Assembly (NCBI GenBank): GCA_964016885.1
Contig: OZ024743.1
Coordinates: 182,807,218 to 182,871,217, forward strand
Length of the DNA stretch: 64,000 nt
Source: Eledone cirrhosa
Taxonomy: Eukaryota; Mollusca; Cephalopoda; Octopoda; Eledonidae
Reading direction: 5' to 3'
Part shown: positions 57,801 through 64,000 of the stretch, one piece after another
Layout of the letters: each line of letters opens with the position of its first letter
How positions within the stretch are numbered: position 1 is the first letter of the stretch
Translations under genes and position numbers: made by a program
Notes under the pieces: generated by a model
Databases searched by the model: none
Told to the model about the DNA's origin: nothing
The model's input: the letters and a program-made list of their open reading frames with translations, nothing else

Positions 57801-60800
57801 CTCTCACACAAACACATACACACACAAGTGTATATAAACTCTCTCACACAAACACATACACACACAAGTGTATATAAACTCTCTCACACAAACACATACA
57901 CACACAAGTGTATACACACTCTCTCACACACACTCATACACACACAAGTGTATATAAACTCTCTCACACAAACACATACACACACAAGTGTATATAAACT
58001 CTCTCACACAAACACATACACACACAAGTGTATATAAACTCTCACACAAACACATACACAGACAAGTGTATATAAACTCTCTGACACAAACACATACACA
58101 CACAAGTGTATACACACTCTCTCACACAAACTCATACACACACAAGTGTATATAAACTCTCTCACACAAACACATACACACACAAGTGTATATAAACTCT
58201 CACACAAACACATACACACACAAGTGTATATAAACTCTCTCACACAAACACATACACACACAAGTGTATACACACTCTCTCACACAAACTCATACACACA
58301 CAAGTGTATATAAACTCTCTCACACAAACACATACACACACAAGTGTATATAAACTCTCTCACACAAACACATACACACACAAGTGTATATAAACTCTCT
58401 CACACAAACACATACACACACAAGTGTATATAAACTCTCTCACACAAACACATACACACACAAGTGTATACACACTCTCTCACACAAACACATACACACA
58501 CAAGTGTATATAAACTCTCTCACACAAACACATACACACACAAGTGTATATAAACTCTCACACAAACACATACACACACAAGTGTATACACACTCTCTCA
58601 CACAAACACATACACACACAAGTGTATATAAACTCTCTCACACAAACACATACACACACAAGTGTATATAAACTCTCTCACACAAACACATACACACACA
58701 AGTGTATACACACTCTCTCACACAAACTCATACACACACAAGTGTATATAAACTCTCTCACACAAACACATACACACACAAGTGTATACACACTCTCTCG
58801 CACAAACACATACACACACAAGTGTATACACACTCTCTCACACAAACACATACACACACAAGTGTATATAAACTCTCTCACACAAACACATACACACACA
58901 AGTGTATACACACTCTCTCACACAAACTCATACACACACAAGTGTATATAAACTCTCTCACACAAACACATACACACACACAAGTGTATACACACTCTCT
59001 CACACAAACACATACACACACAAGTGTATATAAACTCTCTCACACAAACACATACACACACAAGTGTATATAAACTCTCTCACACAAACACATACACACA
59101 CAAGTGTATATAAACTCTCTCACACAAACACATACACACACAAGTGTATACACACTCTCACACAAACTCATACACACACAAGTGTATATAAACTCTCTCA
59201 CACAAACACATGCACACACAAGTGTATACACACTCTCTCACACAAACACATACACACACAAGTGTATATAAACTCTCTCACACAAACACATACACACACA
59301 AGTGTATATAAACTCTCTCACACAAACACATACACACACAAGTGTATATAAACTCTCTCACACAAACACATGCACACACAAGTGTATACACACTCTCTCA
59401 CACAAACACATACACACACAAGTGTATATAAACTCTCTCACACAAACACATACACACACAAGTGTATATAAACTCTTTCACACAAACACATACACACACA
59501 AGTGTATACACACTCTCTCACACAAACTCATACACACACAAGTGTATATAAACTCTCTCACACAAAACACATACACACACAAGTGTATACACACTCTCTC
59601 ACACAAACACATACACACACAAGTGTATACACACTCTCTCACACAAACACATACACACACAAGTGTATATAAACTCTCTCACACAAACACATACACACAC
59701 AAGTGTATATAAACTCTCACACAAACACATACACACACAAGTGTATACACACTCTCTCACACAAACACATACACACACAAGTGTATATAAACTCTCTCAC
59801 ACAAACACATACACACACAAGTGTATATAAACTCTCTCACACAAACACATACACACACAAGTGTATACACACTCTCTCACACAAACACATACACACACAA
59901 GTGTATATAAACTCTCTCACACAAACACATACACACACAAGTGTATACACACTCTCACACAAACACATACACACACAAGTGTATACACACTCTCTCACAC
60001 AAACTCATACACACACAAGTGTATATAAACTCTCTCACACAAACACATACACACACAAGTGTATATAAACTCTCTCACACAAACACATACACACACAAGT
60101 GTATACACACTCTCTCACACAAACACATACACACACAAGTGTATATAAACTCTCTCACACAAACACATACACACACAAGTGTATATAAACTCTCACACAA
60201 ACACATACACACACAAGTGTATATAAACTCTCTCACACAAACACATACACACACAAGTGTATATAAACTCTCTCACACAAACACATACCCACACAAGTGT
60301 GTACACACTCTCTCACACAAACACATACACACACAAGTGTATATAAACTCTCTCACACAAACACATACACACACAAGTGTATATAAACTCTCTCACACAA
60401 ACACATACACACACAAGTGTATACACACACAAGTGTATACACACTCTCTCACACAAACACATACACACACAAGTGTATACACACTCTCTCACACAAACTC
60501 ATACACACACAAGTGTATATAAACTCCTCACACAAACACATACACACACAAGTGTATACACACTCTCTCACACAAACACATACACACACAAGTGTATATA
60601 AACTCTCTCACACAAACACATACACACACAAGCTGTATATAAACTCTCTCACACAAACACATACACACACAAGTGTATATAAACTCTCTCACACAAACAC
60701 ATACACACACAAGTGTATATAAACTCTCACACAAACACATACACACACAAGTGTATATAAACTCTCTCACACAAACACATACACACACAAGTGTATATAA

Positions 60801-63800
60801 ACTCTCTCACACAAACACATACCCACACAAGTGTATACACACTCTCTCACACAAACACATACACACACAAGTGTATATAAACTCTCTCACACAAACACAT
60901 ACACACACAAGTGTATATAAACTCTCTCACACAAACACATACACACACAAGTGTATACACACTCTCTCACACAAACACATACACACACAAGTGTATATAA
61001 ACTCTCACACACAACACATACACACACAAGTGTATATAAACTCTCTCACACAAACACATACACACACAAGTGTATACACACTCTCTCACACAAACACATA
61101 CACACACAAGTGTATACACACTCTCTCACACAAACACATACACACACAAGTGTATATAAACTCTCTCACACAAACACATACACACACAAGTGTATACACA
61201 CTCTCTCACACAAACACATACACACACAAGTGTATATAAACTCTCTCACACAAACACATACACACACAAGTGTATACACACTCTCTCACACAAACTCATA
61301 CACAGCACAAGTGTATATAAACTCTCTCACACAAACACATACACACACAAGTGTATACACACTCTCACACAAACACATACACACACAAGTGTATATAAAC
61401 TCTCTCACACAAACACATACACACACAAGTATATAAACTCTCTCACACAAACACATACACACAAGTATACACTCTCTCACACAAACACATACACACACAA
61501 GTGTATATAAACTCTCTCACACAAACACATACACACACAAGTGTATATAAACTCTCTCACACAAACACATACACACACAAGTGTATATAAACTCTCTCAC
61601 ACAAACACATACACACACAAGTGTATACACACTCTCTCACACAAACACATACACACACAAGTGTATATAAACTCTCTCACACAAACACATACACACACAA
61701 GTGTATATAAACTCTCTCACACAAACACATACACACACAAGTGTATATAAACTCTCTCACACAAACACATACACACACAAGTGTATACACACTCTCTCAC
61801 ACAAACACATACACACACAAGTGTATATAAACTCTCTCACACAAACACATACACACAAGTGTATATAAACTCTCTCACACAAACACATACACACACAAGT
61901 GTATATAAACTCTCTCACACAAACACATACACACACAAGTGTATACACACTCTCACACAAACACATACACACACAAGTGTATATAAACTCTCTCACACAA
62001 ACACATACACACACAAGTGTATATAAACTCTCTCACACAAACACATACACACACAAGTGTATACACACTCTCTCACACAAACACATACACACACAAGTGT
62101 ATATAAACTCTCTCACACAAACACATACACACACAAGTGTATACACACTCTCTCACACAAACACATACACACACAAGTGTATACACACTCTCTCACACAA
62201 ACACATACACACACAAGTGTATATAAACTCTCTCACACAAACACATACACACACAAGTGTATACACACTCTCTCACACAAACTCATACACACACAAGTGT
62301 ATATAAACTCTCTCACACAAACACATACACACACAAGTGTATACACACTCTCTCACACAAACACATACACACTCTCACACAAACACATACACAGACAAGT
62401 GTATATAAACTCTCTCACACAAACACATACACACACAAGTGTATACACACTCTCTCACACAAACTCATACACACACAAGTGTATATAAACTCTCTCACAC
62501 AAACACATACACACACAAGTGTATATAAACTCTCTCACACAAACACATACACACACAAGTGTATATAAACTCTCTCACACAAACACATACACACACAAGT
62601 GTATACACACTCTCTCACACAAACACATACACACACAAGTGTATATAAACTCTCTCACACAAACACATACACACACAAGTGTATATAAACTCTCTCACAC
62701 AAACACATACACACACAAGTGTATATAAACTCTCTCACACAAACACATACACACACAAGTGTATATAAACTCTCTCACACAAACACACTACACACACAAG
62801 TGTATACACACTCTCTCACACAAACTCATACACACACAAGTGTATATAAACTCTCTCACACAAACACATACACACACAAGTGTATACACACTCTCTCACA
62901 CAAACACATACACACACAAGTGTATATAAACTCTCTCACACAAACACATACACACACAAGTGTATACACACTCTCTCACACAAACTCATACACACACAAG
63001 TGTATATAAACTCTCTCACACAAACACATACACACACAAGTGTATATAAACTCTCTCACACAAACACATACACACACAAGTGTATATAAACTCTCTCACA
63101 CAAACACATACACACACAAGTGTATATAAACTCTCTCACACAAACACATACACACACAAGTGTATACACACTCTCTCACACAAACACATACACAGACAAG
63201 TGTATATAAACTCTCTGACACAAACACATACACACACAAGTGTATACACACTCTCTCACACAAACTCATACACACACAAGTGTATATAAACTCTCTCACA
63301 CAAACACATACACACACAAGTGTATATAAACTCTCTCACACAAACACATACACACACAAGTGTATATAAACTCTCTCACACAAACACATACACACACAAG
63401 TGTATATAAACTCTTCACACAAACACATACACACACAAGTGTATACACACTCTCTCACACAAACTCATACACACACAAGTGTATATAAACTCTCCTCACA
63501 CAAACACATACACACACAAGTGTATACACACTCTCTCACACAAACACATACACACACAAGTGTATATAAACTCTCTCACACAAACACATACACACACAAG
63601 TGTATATAAACTCTCACACAAACACATACACACACAAGTGTATACACACTCTCTCACACAAACACATACACACACAAGTGTATACTCACTCTCTCACACA
63701 AACTCATACACACACAAGTGTATATAAACTCTCTCACACAAACACATACACACACAAGTGTATATAAACTCTCTCACACAATACACACACAAGTGTATAT

Positions 63801-64000
63801 AAACTCTCTCACACAAACACATACACACACAAGTGTATACACACTCTCTCACACAAACTCATACACACACAAGTGTATATAAACTCTCTCACACAAACAC
63901 ATACACACACAAGTGTATATAAACTCTCTCACACAAACACATACACACACAAGTGTATATAAACTCTCTCACACAAACACATACACACACAAGTGTATAT
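51804..64000. repeat. 40-bp satellite array, more than 12 kb, continues past the window
   Basis: Unit of 40 bp: acaagtgtatataaactctc then tcacacaaacacatacacac, about 300 copies. Two main variants differ in the core: type A gtatataaactc and type B gtatacacactc. A sub-variant of the following segment reads aaactcatac. Length variants are 38 bp (one tc lost) and 42 bp (one extra ac). The plus strand has only two G per unit. No other sequence interrupts the array. Reading frames on both strands are artefacts: 40 is not a multiple of 3, and only type A has a TAA, in one frame. Confidence 0.97.

Noticed and set aside
51782..63727. Many open frames of 60-190 codons on both strands in the satellite
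   Set aside because: They are translations of a 40-bp tandem repeat; stops appear only in one frame of one unit type. There is no start context and no independent domain.
51804..64000. CRISPR-like array
   Set aside because: Units are contiguous without unique spacers, and the genome is animal.

Overview
The window is AT-rich metazoan nuclear DNA that looks like a coleoid cephalopod, most likely an octopus. The reasons are short genes stranded in repeat-dense DNA, many copies of a tRNA-derived SINE resembling the octopus OR-type SINEs, long (TA)n/(CA)n tracts, and GT-AG introns. The species call is inference. Nothing prokaryotic was seen.

Three host genes are clear. A LYSET/TMEM251-like two-pass membrane protein lies on the minus strand at 8551-9030, with its coding sequence in one exon. 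PEX6, the type II AAA+ ATPase of the peroxisomal export machinery, lies on the minus strand at 22514-25849 as one uninterrupted 1111-codon reading frame. RPLP0, the ribosomal P-stalk protein, lies on the plus strand (promoter about 32792, coding exons 34628-38331). It has a TATA box, a pyrimidine-rich (5'TOP) start and a non-coding first exon.

The most interesting part is inside RPLP0. Two 232-bp copies, different at one base, lie in its 5'UTR intron and first coding intron. Each has the layout and the m1/m2 motifs of U17/E1/snR30 H/ACA snoRNA. Further introns hold a C/D box RNA whose guide resembles U59/SNORD59, a well-formed two-hairpin H/ACA candidate, and two weaker structured candidates. 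RPLP0 here therefore looks like a dense snoRNA host gene, linking P-stalk supply with 18S rRNA processing and modification RNAs.

The rest is mostly mobile-element debris. It includes a tRNA-derived SINE (SINE-A, about 14 copies); a second SINE (SINE-B) whose 3' tail matches the 3' end of a LINE in the same window; decayed LINE reverse transcriptase pieces from at least two or three families; a 1.28-kb DD37D mariner relic with TIRs and TA duplications; two TTAA-flanked piggyBac-like MITEs; two hairpin repeats; several minisatellites; and a possible LTR fragment near 42 kb.

From 51804 to the end of the window (more than 12 kb) lies a tandem satellite with a 40-bp unit in two main variants. It shows long-range internal duplication. 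Its apparent reading frames are by-products of the repeat, not genes.
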